Assembly (NCBI GenBank): GCA_040755725.1
Contig: JBFMAI010000011.1
Coordinates: 1 to 64,000, forward strand
Direction of reading: 5' to 3'
Length of the DNA stretch: 64,000 nt
Source: JBFMAI01 sp040755725
Lineage (GTDB): Bacteria; Planctomycetota; Phycisphaerae; UBA1845; Fen-1342
Of the stretch, positions 34,016 to 42,762 are shown in pieces; position 1 is the first letter of the stretch, and each line of letters opens with the position of its first letter. The notes beneath the pieces are model-generated. The model saw only the letters and a list, made by a program, of their open reading frames with translations. It searched no databases and was not told the DNA's origin. Made by a program: the position numbers and the translations under genes.

Positions 34016-35551
34016 TCAACGCACAAAACGCATCCGTCCGATGTCCGGCACGAACCACCGCCCGCGCTGGTCCAACGGGAGCAGCCCGGGAAGATACACG
34101 AAAGCCGCCCTGCCGACAATCTGCCCGGCGGGGACGGTGCCCGGACGATAGTCGGGCCGCAGGTGCGGGCCGGCCTCGGTCCACTCGCGGCCGTCGTGAC
34201 TGTCCGGGCTGTTGTCGCCCAGGACGAAGTACTCACCGGCCCGGAGAATGAACGGATCGCCTGCGCACGCGCGGACCGCCTGTCCGCGACGGCAGAGGTA
34301 GTGGACATCGCGGTCGATGCGCACCCGGCGGAAGCTCGCTTTCAGATCGCGGGCCGCAATAGACACACTGACCGGCTGATCACGCGGCCGGTTCCGCAGC
34401 GCCTCGGCGTCGGCGCCGTAATCCTCGTCCGTCGTCGTTAGGAGTGGCGTCCCGTCGACGTTGAGGTATACACGCCGGTCCACATGCCCGAACTCGACGC
34501 TCACGGGACGAGCGGGGGACATGGCCCGGGCTTTGGCAACATACTCAACCGCCGGACGGCCGGGCCGTTCCGGCTGCTCAACGCGGAGTCGGCGGAAGCC
34601 ATCGGCCCGCAGCTCGGCGACGAAGCGGTCGGGCGGGCGAAGCAGCTCCAACCGGCAGCATCCCGCGCCCGCCTCGAACGTGACTTCACACAGCAGACGC
34701 ACATCGCCCACGAACGTGTTCGTCGAACGCCGATTGTGGGCGTAGAGGTCCTGCAAGTATTCCGGGGCGGCGTCGCCGTTGAATGTGATGCGGCGTTCGA
34801 CCGCGTCCAGTCCGTCGTAGCGCAGGACGCGCGTGTCCAGACCCGACCAGCCACAACCCGGCTCCGCGGGCGGGTCGATCGGCGACCAGCGGTGCCAGCG
34901 GGCAGACTCCGCACCGGAGCGCGGCACATGCCCCTGGTCAAACACAACAAACCACAGCACGCGCTGCGCGGCCGGCGGCTTGCGGGCGATGTGCCCGTCG
35001 ATGTAGACATCGCCGTCGATGATCTCCACCGCCTCGCCCGGCAGGCCCACAACACGCTTGATGTAATGCTGGTCCGGGTCCGCGGGATCGCGGAAGACCA
35101 GGACGTCCCAACGCTGCGGTCGCAGGACGCCGGTGACGACGGCCGGCCACTTGTGCACCAGAATCCGGTCGCCGGCCTTGGGCACCGTGTTTTCCGGCCC
35201 CGCCGGCAGATGCAATTGACAGTTCGGGCACAGAACTTCGGGCGGGACGACGAAGTCGTGACCGGCGGGCGACGATGCCCGCAGGGGGGCGAAGTCGAAC
35301 TCCCAGCCGCACGCGGGGCACGTGCGCGTGGCGTGGGCCCCCAACAGCGAATCGGCCATCGATCCGGTCGGAATGATGAAGGGCTCGACCGCGAACGCCC
35401 GGAAGATGAACGCAAGGACGAGCCCGGTGAGGATCGTCTGTACGATCTCGATCACGCGGGTCAGCTCGTTCCGCGTATCGACGACAGTGGCGGCGGGGGG
35501 CGCCGGAGACGCCGCGGAATCGCACGCACGGGCAGCGGTCGTGTGCTGCAT
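34016..35551 (-). CDS. lepB: Large signal peptidase I with zinc-ribbon and beta-rich inserts
   Basis: 511 residues from the ATG at 35551. One transmembrane segment (ILTGLVLAFIFRAF) leads into the SPase I core: catalytic Ser64 in IPTGSMADSLLG, catalytic Lys134 in GDRILVHKWPA, then HYIKRVVGLPGE and GDNSPDSHDGRE. Between Ser and Lys lies an insert with CPACGWEF and CPNCQLHLP, a likely zinc ribbon. A second insert of about 190 residues (from DTRVLRYDGLDAVERR to RVRIDRDVHYLC) looks beta-rich, perhaps LamG-like. The active site is intact, so it should cleave signal peptides. It is a tandem paralogue of the next gene, which lies about 105 bases upstream. Confidence 0.87.
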   Translation of the reverse strand: MQHTTAARACDSAASPAPPAATVVDTRNELTRVIEIVQTILTGLVLAFIFRAFAVEPFIIPTGSMADSLLGAHATRTCPACGWEFDFAPLRASSPAGHDFVVPPEVLCPNCQLHLPAGPENTVPKAGDRILVHKWPAVVTGVLRPQRWDVLVFRDPADPDQHYIKRVVGLPGEAVEIIDGDVYIDGHIARKPPAAQRVLWFVVFDQGHVPRSGAESARWHRWSPIDPPAEPGCGWSGLDTRVLRYDGLDAVERRITFNGDAAPEYLQDLYAHNRRSTNTFVGDVRLLCEVTFEAGAGCCRLELLRPPDRFVAELRADGFRRLRVEQPERPGRPAVEYVAKARAMSPARPVSVEFGHVDRRVYLNVDGTPLLTTTDEDYGADAEALRNRPRDQPVSVSIAARDLKASFRRVRIDRDVHYLCRRGQAVRACAGDPFILRAGEYFVLGDNSPDSHDGREWTEAGPHLRPDYRPGTVPAGQIVGRAAFVYLPGLLPLDQRGRWFVPDIGRMRFVR

Positions 35552-35655
35552 CACGGGGAGCTTGTTCTCCGTGGACCCATCTGGCCGGCCGTCCCGCGTC
35601 GCCCGGGACTGCTCGCCGCGAGGCGATTGATCGACCCTCCGCCGAATCGTCCGGC

Positions 35656-37278
35656 TCAGTGAATCCAGCGCGCGTGGCCGAGGTCGGGCAGCAAGTTGGG
35701 GCCCTGTGGCGTAAGCGGCAGAAAACCGGGCCAGTAAACGAAGAACGCGCGGCCGATCATCTGGTCGGCGGGAACCGTGCCGAGCTGGAACCGGCCGGCC
35801 GCGGCGGCGTCGCGCAGGTGCGGTCCCAGCGGGTTGCGTCCTTGGCCGCTGAAGGCAAAGCGCCCGTCGAGGCTGTTCGGGCTGTTGTCGCCGAGAACGA
35901 AGTATTCCGCCGGCCCCAACTGGATCGGGTGGCCTTGCTCCCCATAGCCGAAGCCGCCGACCCCGTGCCGGTGGGCGTCGCTCGTGTAGTACACGTCGCG
36001 CTCGATCAAGACGTGGCGCAGCGCCACGCGGGCATCCGCCGCGGCCACGCGCAAGACGGGCGTTTGCGGGCGGGCCGCCCGCCGGCGGGCCGCGTCGGGC
36101 GTCACCGTATATTGCGCCGACGTGGATTGCAGGGTGGGCCGTGCATCGACTTCGACGCGGACCGTGCCGTCCACGTGAGCCAAGGCCACGTGGACGGGGC
36201 CGCGCGATGGGGGCAGCTTCACGCTGCTCCATGTCTCCCGCGGCCCCGCTTCACCGACCCCGTGAACCAAGCTGAGCCTGCCGTCGGGCGTCAGGACGGC
36301 CGCGAAGACGTCGTCCTGGTACGCAATTTCCAGCTCCAACGCCCCGCGACTGCCGGGGTCCAACTCCACTTCGGCCGAGAGCCGGACGTCGCCGACGAGG
36401 TGCGGCCGAATCTGCTCGCGCGGCTCGTTGTAGGCGTACACGTCCTGTATCCACCCAGGCAGCGGGCCCCCGGCGGGATTCGTGGCGAACTGGAGCACCT
36501 GGCGCCCGCGTCCGAGCGCGTCGCAGCGCAGCACGCGCGTACGCACGCCGGACCACGCCGTCTCCGGCTCCACGGCCGCCCATTGCGGAAAGTAGTCGGC
36601 TTGTCGGCTCACGTTCCGCGGCGGATAGTCCTGGTTGAAGTAGGGCAGCCAGAGCGACCGCTGCGCGTCGGGGGTCTTCGCCGTAAGCTGATCGTTTACG
36701 AACACGTCGCCGTTAATCAGCTCGATCTTCTCGTTAGGCAGGCCGATCAACCGCTTGATGTAATTCGTTTGCCCGTCGGTGGGCACCTTGAAGACCACGA
36801 CATCCCAGCGGGCCGGCCCCAGGCCGTCGATCGACGCGAGCGGTTGGCTGAACGGCCAGCCGTGTACGAAGATGCGGTCGCCGGCCGATGGCCGCAGCGG
36901 GCGAGTCAAGCGGCTGTCGGGGGCGGCGCGGTCGGCGGGCAAGCGGCCCGGGTCGCCGTAGTACTGTCGCCAGCGGCAGTTCGGGCATTGCACGACCGGC
37001 TGGTACGCCGCGGGGCCGGCCCAATCCCCCGGCTGTTGCCACCCGATCGCGTGTTCGACGCCGCAGTTCGGGCACGTCGTCCGGGCGTGCGCCCCATAGA
37101 GCGTTTCGGCCATCGAACCGGTGGGAATGATGAACAGCGGGAGGAAGAACGTCTTGAGGATCAGCAGGTAGATGAAGAACCCGATGAAGGACGCGCTTTG
37201 TTCAATCCAGGTCTCCTTGGCCGGGCCGAGTGAAGGCCGTTCGGCGGCTGCCACAGGCTGAGGACCCCGACGACGCAC
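35656..37278 (-). CDS. Signal peptidase I homologue lacking the catalytic lysine
   Basis: 540 residues from GTG at 37278. The layout matches its neighbour: membrane segment FIGFFIYLLILKTFFLPLF, Ser55 in IPTGSMAETLYG, zinc-ribbon-like CPNCGVEH and CPNCRWRQ, NYIKRLIGLPNE, a beta-rich insert, and GDNSPNSLDGRF. At the general-base position, however, the sequence is GDRIFVHGWPF, with Gly140 where the paralogue has lysine. The codon is GGC on the coding strand, with no nearby frameshift. It may be an inactive partner or use another base. The C-terminus (VYWPGFLPLTPQGPN) resembles the paralogue's. Confidence 0.85.
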   Translation of the reverse strand: MRRRGPQPVAAAERPSLGPAKETWIEQSASFIGFFIYLLILKTFFLPLFIIPTGSMAETLYGAHARTTCPNCGVEHAIGWQQPGDWAGPAAYQPVVQCPNCRWRQYYGDPGRLPADRAAPDSRLTRPLRPSAGDRIFVHGWPFSQPLASIDGLGPARWDVVVFKVPTDGQTNYIKRLIGLPNEKIELINGDVFVNDQLTAKTPDAQRSLWLPYFNQDYPPRNVSRQADYFPQWAAVEPETAWSGVRTRVLRCDALGRGRQVLQFATNPAGGPLPGWIQDVYAYNEPREQIRPHLVGDVRLSAEVELDPGSRGALELEIAYQDDVFAAVLTPDGRLSLVHGVGEAGPRETWSSVKLPPSRGPVHVALAHVDGTVRVEVDARPTLQSTSAQYTVTPDAARRRAARPQTPVLRVAAADARVALRHVLIERDVYYTSDAHRHGVGGFGYGEQGHPIQLGPAEYFVLGDNSPNSLDGRFAFSGQGRNPLGPHLRDAAAAGRFQLGTVPADQMIGRAFFVYWPGFLPLTPQGPNLLPDLGHARWIH

Positions 37279-37441
37279 AGGACGTTCTCGACTCCGCTCA
37301 GGCCGCGCCCCACAAACCGGGTAGTAGCCTAGCGACGCCGGTGGGGCCGGTCAAACGGACGCCATCCTGTCCGCGATGATGCCCGCCTGGGCGCGGCGCG
37401 GTACGATGTGCGGGCCGGGGGTGAGGTGAACGGAGCAGCGC

Positions 37442-37579
37442 ATGCGACGCAAAGTGTGTCGGTGGTCGGGCCTTCTGGTCTTGTCGAGTGGCTTGCTGCT
37501 GCCGGTGTCCTGCGCGACCGTGCGGGTGGTGCTGGAGACGATCGGCAGCCTCCTGTACATCGCCGACGCGCTCGCCTGA
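37442..37579 (+). CDS. 45-residue exported micro-protein
   Basis: ATG 37442 follows CGGAGCAGCGC, and the frame ends at TGA 37577. The peptide begins MRRKVCRWSGLLVLSSGLLL and continues PVSCATVRVVLETIGSLLY to a stop 6 residues later. It has a basic N-terminus, a hydrophobic core and a Cys after PVS, so it may be a lipoprotein or signal-anchor peptide. No family is recognised. It is too small for ordinary gene finding, and the case rests on the ribosome-binding site and signal-like composition. Confidence 0.45.
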   Translation: MRRKVCRWSGLLVLSSGLLLPVSCATVRVVLETIGSLLYIADALA

Positions 37580-37660
37580 CCGCGCGCCAGCATCCCCGCG
37601 CTCGGGCGCTGGATAGCGCAACCGGGGGGCTGACGGTCGAGGCGGCGCCGCCGGCCCGGC

Positions 37661-37894
37661 TCAATCGTCGTAGTAGAACCAGAAATCGCTGCCCCACCCG
37701 TCCGCGTAGCCGCAGCAGTCTCCGTCGTCGTACCACTCCTCGTACACGTGTTCGGTGATCCAGGTGAACGGCCACCCGTGGGCTGCGACGCGCACGACGC
37801 CGTCCCAGCCCGTCGGCTCGCACGATACCACGATCGGGGCCCAGGCGGCGGCCAGGAGCAGTCCAGCCAGCTTTCGCCACCGATACGGACTCAT
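37661..37894 (-). CDS. Small secreted or lipoprotein, tryptophan/tyrosine-rich
   Basis: 77 residues from the ATG at 37894, with a strong GGAGGTGA ribosome-binding site upstream. The N-terminus is a signal peptide with a possible lipobox (LLLAAAWAPIVVSCEP). The mature part is rich in aromatic and acidic residues and ends in WGSDFWFYYDD. No family is recognised. It converges on the 45-residue ORF. Confidence 0.6.
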   Translation of the reverse strand: MSPYRWRKLAGLLLAAAWAPIVVSCEPTGWDGVVRVAAHGWPFTWITEHVYEEWYDDGDCCGYADGWGSDFWFYYDD

Positions 37895-38097
37895 ACGCTC
37901 ACCTCCAGCACCCGAGGGCTTCTACTCCGACAGACCCCCGCCGGTTGGCGAGGTTAGTCCGCCGCCGCACAAGTGGCGCTGGCCCCCCGTGGCCGACGGT
38001 GGGCACGATCGGGCATCGCTAGCCTACGTCGCCGCCGGCGTATTTGACGCACTGCCGGTGCCGCCGTAGCATCCCCTTAAACAGGCGTTCGCCCACG

Positions 38098-38170
38098 GCC
38101 CCCATCGTCTAGAGGCCTAGGACACCGGCTTTTCAAGCCGGCGACACGGGTTCGAATCCCGTTGGGGGCG
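38098..38170 (+). tRNA. tRNA-Glu (anticodon TTC)
   Basis: Acceptor stem GCCCCCA (38098-38104) pairs with TGGGGGC (38163-38169), followed by discriminator G. Anticodon arm CCGGC-TTTTCAA-GCCGG gives anticodon TTC, and the T arm is ACGGG-TTCGAAT-CCCGT. CCA is not encoded. Confidence 0.95.
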
Positions 38171-38221
38171 TTCCCTGGTTCGGCCCGCGCGAGAATGCCG
38201 GCTTCAGAAGGAGTTGCAGTC

Positions 38222-39292
38222 ATGTTGGCCACCCGCGGTCGCGGACGTGTCCGTCGCACGGTTTGCGCACTGCTCGTGGCCGTCAGCGGCCTGGGGGTAG
38301 GTGGTTGTGCGAAGGCGCCCGAGCGTCCGCCGACGCCGAACGCCGGTTACGAAATCGTCTGTACCACGGGCATGGTCGCGGACATCGTGCGGCAGGTCGC
38401 CGGCGCGCACGCCACCGTAACGGGTCTGATCGGTTCGGGCGTGGATCCGCACCTTTACGTGCCGACGCGCCAGGACATCAGCGCCCTGCAACGGGCACCG
38501 GTCGTCTTCTACAGCGGGCTGATGCTCGAAGGCAAGATGACCGGCGCGCTCGAGAAGCTGGCTGGTGGGGGCAAGCTCGTCCGGCCGGTCACGGCAGGAC
38601 TTGAGGCGGGGTATTTGTTGGAATCGGAGCGGGCGGCGGGGCACCCCGATCCCCACGTGTGGATGGACGTGCGGGCTTGGAGCCGGGCCGTGGACACGGT
38701 GGCCCGAACCCTGGCCGAGTACGACCCGCTCAACGCGGCGACGTATGAGACCAACGCTCGCAAGTATCAGCAGGATTTGGAAGAACTGGACGCCTACGTT
38801 CGGCAAGTGCTGGGCAGCGTGCCGGAGCCGCAGCGCATCCTGGTCACGGCCCACGACGCGTTTCGCTACTTTGGCCGCGCGTACGGTCTGAGGGTACAAG
38901 GCATCCAGGGCATTTCCACCGAGTCCGAAGCGGGCTTGGAGGACATCAACCGGCTCGTGGACCTGATCGTGCGGCAGGACGTGCGGGCTGTCTTCGTCGA
39001 GACCAGCGTCGCCGACAAGAGCGTCCGGGCGCTTATCGAAGGGGCCGCCGCCCGCGGCAAGACGGTGCAGGTCGGCGGCCGCCTGTTTTCCGACGCGATG
39101 GGGCCGCCGGGCGCCTATGAGGGGACGTACATCGGCATGATCGACCACAACGCGACCACGATCGCCCGGGCCCTCGGCGGTCAGGCCCCCGAAGGCGGCT
39201 GGCGTGGCCGGCTCGGTGCCCCGGCCACGCGCCCGGACCGGTCGGCACAAGCCATGATCCGAGAGGCCGTGGGGGGTGCTTGGACCGGTTGA
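38222..39292 (+). CDS. Metal ABC transporter substrate-binding lipoprotein (TroA/ZnuA family)
   Basis: 356 residues from ATG 38222, with AGAAGGAG upstream. The signal peptide ends in a lipobox (VSGLGVGGCAK). The cluster A-I fold is shown by GYEIVCTTGMVADIVRQVAG, the metal ligands GVDPHLY, DPHVWMD, TAHDAFRYFGR and the C-terminal loop VFVETSVADKSV. It should bind Mn2+ or Zn2+ in the periplasm for uptake. The usual ATPase and permease genes are not adjacent: the next gene is on the opposite strand. It starts about 50 bases after tRNA-Glu. Confidence 0.88.
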   Translation: MLATRGRGRVRRTVCALLVAVSGLGVGGCAKAPERPPTPNAGYEIVCTTGMVADIVRQVAGAHATVTGLIGSGVDPHLYVPTRQDISALQRAPVVFYSGLMLEGKMTGALEKLAGGGKLVRPVTAGLEAGYLLESERAAGHPDPHVWMDVRAWSRAVDTVARTLAEYDPLNAATYETNARKYQQDLEELDAYVRQVLGSVPEPQRILVTAHDAFRYFGRAYGLRVQGIQGISTESEAGLEDINRLVDLIVRQDVRAVFVETSVADKSVRALIEGAAARGKTVQVGGRLFSDAMGPPGAYEGTYIGMIDHNATTIARALGGQAPEGGWRGRLGAPATRPDRSAQAMIREAVGGAWTG

Positions 39293-39307
39293 TTTGCGCG
39301 CGGCGAT

Positions 39308-39838
39308 TCAGCCCCAGCGGTTGAACCACGCCCGCTGTTCGAAGGGCTTCTTCTCTTTCTGCGGCCAACCCTCCGCGGGGACGCCGATTGGCAGCAACAC
39401 ACGGATGACCTTGTCGGTTGGGACGGCCAGCAGCTTCCCGATCGTCTCGGCGTGGCCGGCAATGCGCAGCCGCCCGTCCACCCACACACTGGCGTAACCC
39501 AACGCGGTGATTGCCAGCAGCATGTTCTCGACCGCGGCGGCACAGTCTTCGACCTGGAAGCTATGGCCCTCGTAGACGGGTTGGGGCTGCCGGTCCACGA
39601 CGCAGGCGATGAACGCCCGGGCCTGCTGGACGGCGACGTTGCTGGCGTGAAGGCCGCCAATCCGCCGCACCAGGTCGGGATCATCCACGATGACAAACGT
39701 CGTCGTCTGGGCATTGCGGCCGGACGGGGCCTGGATCCCGGCCTGCACGATGCGCCGCAGGTCGTCCCGCGGCACGGGTGCGTCGCGGTACGGGCCGCGA
39801 TAGCTGTGACGCTGGCCGATCGCCTCGAACACATCCAT
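39308..39838 (-). CDS. Nitroreductase family protein
   Basis: 176 residues from the ATG at 39838 (MDVFEAIGQRHSYRGP); a longer frame upstream lacks family similarity. It is an FMN-dependent nitroreductase-type oxidoreductase: RHSYRGPYRDAPVP at the N-terminus, QAPSGRNAQTTTFVIVDD for FMN binding, and AVENMLLAITALGYASVWVD in the dimer core. Substrate is not predictable. The stop converges on the metal-binding lipoprotein gene 15 bases away, and the bacterioferritin gene lies upstream on the same strand. Confidence 0.88.
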   Translation of the reverse strand: MDVFEAIGQRHSYRGPYRDAPVPRDDLRRIVQAGIQAPSGRNAQTTTFVIVDDPDLVRRIGGLHASNVAVQQARAFIACVVDRQPQPVYEGHSFQVEDCAAAVENMLLAITALGYASVWVDGRLRIAGHAETIGKLLAVPTDKVIRVLLPIGVPAEGWPQKEKKPFEQRAWFNRWG

Positions 39839-39960
39839 GCGGTCCTCGCAATCAGGGTCTGCGGGCGCACACGCCAGTTCGTTGCTCCTGGTGCGGGGCT
39901 CCGGGACGCGCCGCCGACCCGTTCGCTGTCCCCCGTTCCCCAATCGCTGTTCCCGGTTTC

Positions 39961-40434
39961 CTACTCCTTGGCCGCCTGGTTGGCGAGGTACAGCTCCAAT
40001 CCCATTTGGGCGATTTGATCGTTCTGCTCCTCGAGCCAGTCGATGTGTTCGTCCTCGTCGCGGGCAATCTGTTCGAGGAGGTTCCGCGTCGGGGCATCCT
40101 TGACCTGATCGGCCAGCTTGACGGCCGCGTTATACATCTTGAGCGCCCCTTGCTCGGCTTGCAGGTCGGCGGCCAACTGCTTGGCCACGTCGGCGCCGAT
40201 CTTGATCTTGTTCAGCTTGTCGACCTTCGGAGTCCCCTCGAGAAACAAGATGCGGGCAATCAGCATCTCGGCGTGCTTCATCTCCTGGATCGCCCGCTTC
40301 TCGATCCGCTCGTGCAGCCGCTCGTAGCCCCAATTGCGGCACATCTCCGAGTGGACCATGTACTGGTTGATGGCGGTCAGCTCGTCGGCCAGCAGGACGT
40401 TGAGCGTTTGCAGCAGTTTCGGATCACCTTTCAT
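39961..40434 (-). CDS. bfr: Bacterioferritin
   Basis: 157 residues from the ATG at 40434. A four-helix ferritin with ferroxidase ligands in LADELTAINQY, EMKHAEMLI (which also holds the Met expected to ligate haem) and IARDEDEHIDWLE; ILFLEGTPKVDKL is typical of Bfr. It stores iron as a 24-mer cage and detoxifies Fe(II) plus peroxide. The C-terminus keeps about the usual length. It probably forms a unit with the nitroreductase gene 120 bases downstream. Confidence 0.95.
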   Translation of the reverse strand: MKGDPKLLQTLNVLLADELTAINQYMVHSEMCRNWGYERLHERIEKRAIQEMKHAEMLIARILFLEGTPKVDKLNKIKIGADVAKQLAADLQAEQGALKMYNAAVKLADQVKDAPTRNLLEQIARDEDEHIDWLEEQNDQIAQMGLELYLANQAAKE

Positions 40435-41017
40435 TAGCTGGTCTCCCACGTGCGCTGGCGCGCCCGGCACCGGTCCGCCGGCGGGCGCGGCATCCCATTT
40501 TGGGCGAACGCGGCAGCGGCGGCAACGGGTCGGCCGCCGATCGCCGCGGGGGGGAGTGCGCCCCACTCGGCGTTGCCGGCCGGAGTCCGTGCCGGGCGGC
40601 GCGCACACAGGCGGTCCCGCATGTGGAACGCTGGACGGGGGGGGCGAGCATCCCGGCGAGCGGCGGCTCGGCAGCCGCGGCGCGCCGGGATCGCCCTCCC
40701 GAGCCGCGCGATGGCGAGTGCCCGCGCAGACCGGGCCGGGCGACACGCCGGGGCCGCACCGTCCAAAACACGAAACTGGGTTGGCTCCGCGGACGGCCGA
40801 ACCGGACGCCGGGGAACGGCCGATATAAGATTAGACGCGGGCCCGCAAAGCGGGAGCCCCCGTGAGTAGTCCGGCGGAGTCGTCCGAGGCGGGCGCGTCC
40901 CGCGTCGGGCCGGCTTTACTTTGGTCTGAGCGCGCCAAGCGGCGCGCCGCCGGTCAATGGGTGGTGGCCGGCCCGCTGAAGGGCCGGCCGCGTAAAACAG
41001 ATTGGTGGTGAACAAAC
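40435..41017. other. 583-base divergent gap between bfr and pfk
   Basis: Very GC-rich. It has a strong hairpin ATCCCGGCG (40650-40658) with CGCCGGGAT (40683-40691) around a GC-rich loop, and a possible -10 TATAAG near 40824, without a clear -35. No gene or known RNA was recognised. Confidence 0.45.
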
Positions 41018-42379
41018 ATGGCCGCACGCAGACTCGGCATCATCGTGGGCGGGGGGCCCGCTCCGGGGATCAACGCCGTCATCGGGGCCGCGACGATCCA
41101 GGCGATCAACTGCGGGTTCGAGGTCGTGGGGTTCTACGACGGCTTCCGCCACTTGTGCTCCGACGACTTCGACCCGCCGACGCACTCGGTCCGGCTGGAG
41201 ATTGCGCGCGTGGCGCGGATTCACTTCGACGGAGGGTCGATCCTGCGTACGTCGCGGACGAACCTGCTTGACGACGCCGTGCTCAAGACCACCAAGCGGG
41301 TCCAGCCGCACCCGGACAAGGTCAGCCTGGCGCTGGGCCGGCTGCGCGAGTTGGGGATCAACTGCCTGCTGACCATCGGGGGCGATGACACGGCGCTGTC
41401 CGCCCGTTTCCTCGCTGAGGCCGCCGGCGGGAAGCTGCGCGTCGTCCACGTTCCCAAGACGATCGACAACGACCTGCCGCTGCCGCAGAACCAGCCGACG
41501 TTCGGCTTCTCGACCGCGCGCTTCATCGGCGCACAGCTCCTCAAGAACCTGATGACGGATTCGCAGACCACCGGCCGGTGGTACCTCGTCAACGCGATGG
41601 GTCGCAGCGCAGGCTGGCTGGCCATGTCCATCGGCCAGGCGGCCGGCGCGACGATCACCCTCATCCCCGAGGAGTTCGAGGAGCACAGCACGGTCCAGTC
41701 CATCGTCGATGTGCTCGAGGGATCGATCCTGAAGCGGCAGGTGGCGGGCCGTTGCGACGGCGTCGCCGTTATCGCCGAGGGGCTCGCCTACCGCCTGGGT
41801 GACCGGGCGGAGCTGGAGCGGCTACTCGGCCGCGAAGTGCCGGTCGATGCGGCCGGCCACGTACGGCTGTCCGAGGTGCCGCTGCTGGAGCTGCTGAAGC
41901 GGGAGCTTCAAGGGCGCTTCAAGGCCCGCGGCGAATCGCTGCCCCTCGTCACGCACAACATCGGCTACGAGCTGCGCTCCGCCGACCCGACGCCGCACGA
42001 CATGGCCTATTGCCGCGCACTGGGCTACCACAGCATCCGGCTCTTCGTTGACCCGGACCAGTCGGTGACGGGCGTGATGGTGGCGATGGTGAACGGGAAC
42101 CTGAGCGCCGTGGACTTCAAGGACATCATCAACCCGGAAACCAACCGGACGCAGACGCGGCTGGTCGACATCAATTCAGACGAGTACACCGTGGGCCGGG
42201 CGTACCAGATTCGGCTGGAGCGCAGCGACCTGGAGAACCCGGTGATGCTGGCCAAGCTCGCCGCCGCCGCCCACATGTCGCCGGCGGACTTCTACCAACG
42301 GTACCTGCGGGCGGCCACGCGGCTGACGGACATGAAGGCGGAAGCCGAGCGGGCGGCCTGCGTGTGCCCGGCGGGATAG
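41018..42379 (+). CDS. pfp: 6-phosphofructokinase, pyrophosphate-type signature
   Basis: 453 residues. It phosphorylates fructose 6-phosphate in glycolysis. The phosphoryl-donor motif is TIGGDDTALSA (near residue 120), with Asp where ATP enzymes have Gly; this plus VPKTIDNDLPLP points to a PPi-dependent, reversible enzyme. Start of the fold is LGIIVGGGPAPGINAVIGA, and NAMGRSAGWLAM and EGLAYRLGD follow. Length exceeds the bacterial ATP-PFK (about 320 residues) and suits the PPi group. Donor use is inferred from known residue rules. A GlpX FBPase gene is 5 kb away. Confidence 0.9.
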   Translation: MAARRLGIIVGGGPAPGINAVIGAATIQAINCGFEVVGFYDGFRHLCSDDFDPPTHSVRLEIARVARIHFDGGSILRTSRTNLLDDAVLKTTKRVQPHPDKVSLALGRLRELGINCLLTIGGDDTALSARFLAEAAGGKLRVVHVPKTIDNDLPLPQNQPTFGFSTARFIGAQLLKNLMTDSQTTGRWYLVNAMGRSAGWLAMSIGQAAGATITLIPEEFEEHSTVQSIVDVLEGSILKRQVAGRCDGVAVIAEGLAYRLGDRAELERLLGREVPVDAAGHVRLSEVPLLELLKRELQGRFKARGESLPLVTHNIGYELRSADPTPHDMAYCRALGYHSIRLFVDPDQSVTGVMVAMVNGNLSAVDFKDIINPETNRTQTRLVDINSDEYTVGRAYQIRLERSDLENPVMLAKLAAAAHMSPADFYQRYLRAATRLTDMKAEAERAACVCPAG

Positions 42380-42506
42380 CGGCGACCATCTGGTCGGTGG
42401 CCTGTCCGCGGTCGGTGGCATTTCCGCGGCTTTGGGCGGACGCGCCCCATTCGCGGGTCGCGGCATGGCCGCGAAGACCCGGCCATGCCACCTGCCGTGC
42501 CAGCAA

Positions 42507-42542
42507 ACGAGCCCGGAGCGCCAGCGACGGGTCATGCGAAGG
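42507..42542 (+). repeat. Repeat family F copy F2
   Basis: ACGAGCCCGGAGCGCCAGCG then ACGGGTCATGCGAAGG. It pairs with F3 just downstream. Confidence 0.7.
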
Positions 42543-42568
42543 CCGTTGCCGCGCTGCGCGGACCCCGC

Positions 42569-42588
42569 GCTGGCGCTTGGGGCTCGTC
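42569..42588 (-). repeat. Repeat family F copy F3, inverted
   Basis: CGCTGGCGCTTGGGGCTCGT, the near reverse complement of the start of F2, so F2 and F3 can form an 18-20 bp stem. A matching sequence is at 59489-59508. Confidence 0.7.
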
Positions 42589-42613
42589 GGCGGGCGCGAT
42601 GCCCACATTCCTC

Positions 42614-42640
42614 ACGGCCGGTGCGGAGCCCGGCCGCTAC
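42614..42640 (+). repeat. Repeat family C copy
   Basis: ACGGCCGGTGCGGAGCCCGG followed by CCGCTAC; adjoins the family B copy. Confidence 0.65.
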
Positions 42641-42642
42641 AC

Positions 42643-42694
42643 CGGCGGGACGCTGATGCTCCTCCGTAGCGCCGGACCTCCGAGTCCGGCGTCC
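42643..42694 (+). repeat. Repeat family B copy B3
   Basis: CGGCGGGACGCTGATGCTCC, TCCGTAGCGCCGGACCTCCG and AGTCCGGCGTCC. The right half also occurs at 17668-17697. Confidence 0.75.
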
Positions 42695-42762
42695 CACGGC
42701 CGGTACGGGCCCCTCGACGCCGCCGGTGCCGTCCCAGGGCGGCCCGGCCGCGACGAAGGCCG

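Larger units (their letters stand above)
42380..42762. other. 383-base repeat island
   Basis: No gene seen. It holds family F copies in opposite orientation (42507-42542 and 42569-42588, able to pair with each other), a family C copy and a long family B copy. It lies between convergent genes. Confidence 0.65.

Noticed and set aside
36865..36870. Frameshift as an explanation for the lost signal-peptidase lysine
   Set aside because: The frame is continuous with family motifs on both sides, so this is a substitution, not a shift; a point error cannot be excluded.
35659..37233. 524-codon frame antisense to the lysine-less signal peptidase
   Set aside because: Arginine/valine-rich shadow; sense frame has clear family motifs.
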